Below, piece after piece: positions 5,318-5,419 of a stretch of DNA of 5,419 bases. Origin of the DNA: Desulfitobacterium sp. (GTDB lineage: Bacteria; Bacillota; Desulfitobacteriia; Desulfitobacteriales; Desulfitobacteriaceae). The notes below the pieces were generated by a model. That model did no database searches. It saw only the letters and a program-made list of their open reading frames with translations, and was not told the DNA's origin. Position numbers and translations under genes: made by a program. The stretch is from the NCBI GenBank assembly GCA_012799495.1, contig JAAZLD010000305.1, positions 1-5,419 on the forward strand, given 5' to 3'. Within the stretch, counting starts at the first letter, position 1; the number at the start of each line of letters is the position of its first letter.

Positions 5318-5419
5318 TAGTCGCGAATTTCAGCCCCATATTCCATCTGTTCTTCAGAGTATTCTTCAATTTCCCTAGCTAGAGTGCTACTTATTTCTGC
5401 TTCACGAATACTATTTACG
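5317..5419 (-). CDS. Unidentified protein, C-terminal 33 residues (partial)
   Basis: From the right edge the minus strand stays open for 33 codons before a TAA at 5319-5317. The peptide begins VNSIREAEISS and ends EYGAEIRD. It is strongly charged and Glu-rich, and could be a C-terminal helix. The 5' part lies beyond the window, so I cannot name the product. Support comes from the convergent layout, with a terminator that works in both directions between this reading frame and the acyl-CoA ligase gene, and from the lack of any competing frame. A 103-base open frame is short and could be chance. Confidence 0.5.
   Translation of the reverse strand, partial: VNSIREAEISSTLAREIEEYSEEQMEYGAEIRD

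Overview
The window looks like chromosomal DNA from a low-GC, anaerobic, Gram-positive bacterium of the Firmicutes. The overall look resembles Desulfitobacterium/Desulfosporosinus-type Peptococcaceae, but that placement is an impression, not a proof. The supporting signs are an AT-rich composition, strong Firmicute-style Shine-Dalgarno sequences, a sigma-A promoter with 17-bp spacing, frequent TTG starts, a FadD/LcfA-type acyl-CoA ligase, and a short two-subunit NorC/NorB nitric oxide reductase.

Layout. Positions 1 to about 56 are the 3' end of a 5S rRNA gene on the + strand, closed by a perfect 11-bp hairpin terminator (64-90); this is the end of an rRNA operon. Positions 91-349 hold no gene. 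They contain a GC-richer, dyad-rich stretch (about 195-280) and a good sigma-A promoter (291-319). This promoter drives a small acidic protein of unknown function (356-853, probably starting at TTG), which appears to be an internal duplication. A hairpin at 852-878 terminates the convergent norB.

The middle is a minus-strand block read right to left: a small cupin gene (3228-2884) with its own terminator (2791-2841), then norC (2643-2242) and norB (2245-899). norC and norB overlap by four bases (TTGA) and form an operon. NorC is a membrane-anchored c-type cytochrome that should pass electrons to NorB. NorB is the 12-helix haem-copper-superfamily subunit that reduces NO to N2O. Both subunits depart from the classical enzyme at key positions: NorC has Val where the haem's axial Met is expected, and NorB has Gln where the second active-site Glu (Glu280 in Pseudomonas NorB) is expected. 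These two changes are the most interesting feature of the window.

The divergent intergenic region 3229-3487 carries candidate promoters in both directions and a 15-bp direct repeat upstream of the acyl-CoA ligase gene (3488-5107, +). The ligase gene stands alone and ends at a strong, probably bidirectional terminator (5155-5202). The last 200 bases hold three tandem 16-bp repeats, a 10-bp inverted repeat, and the C-terminal 33 codons of an unidentified minus-strand gene that enters from the right edge. I saw no mobile element, CRISPR array, tRNA or phage signature.
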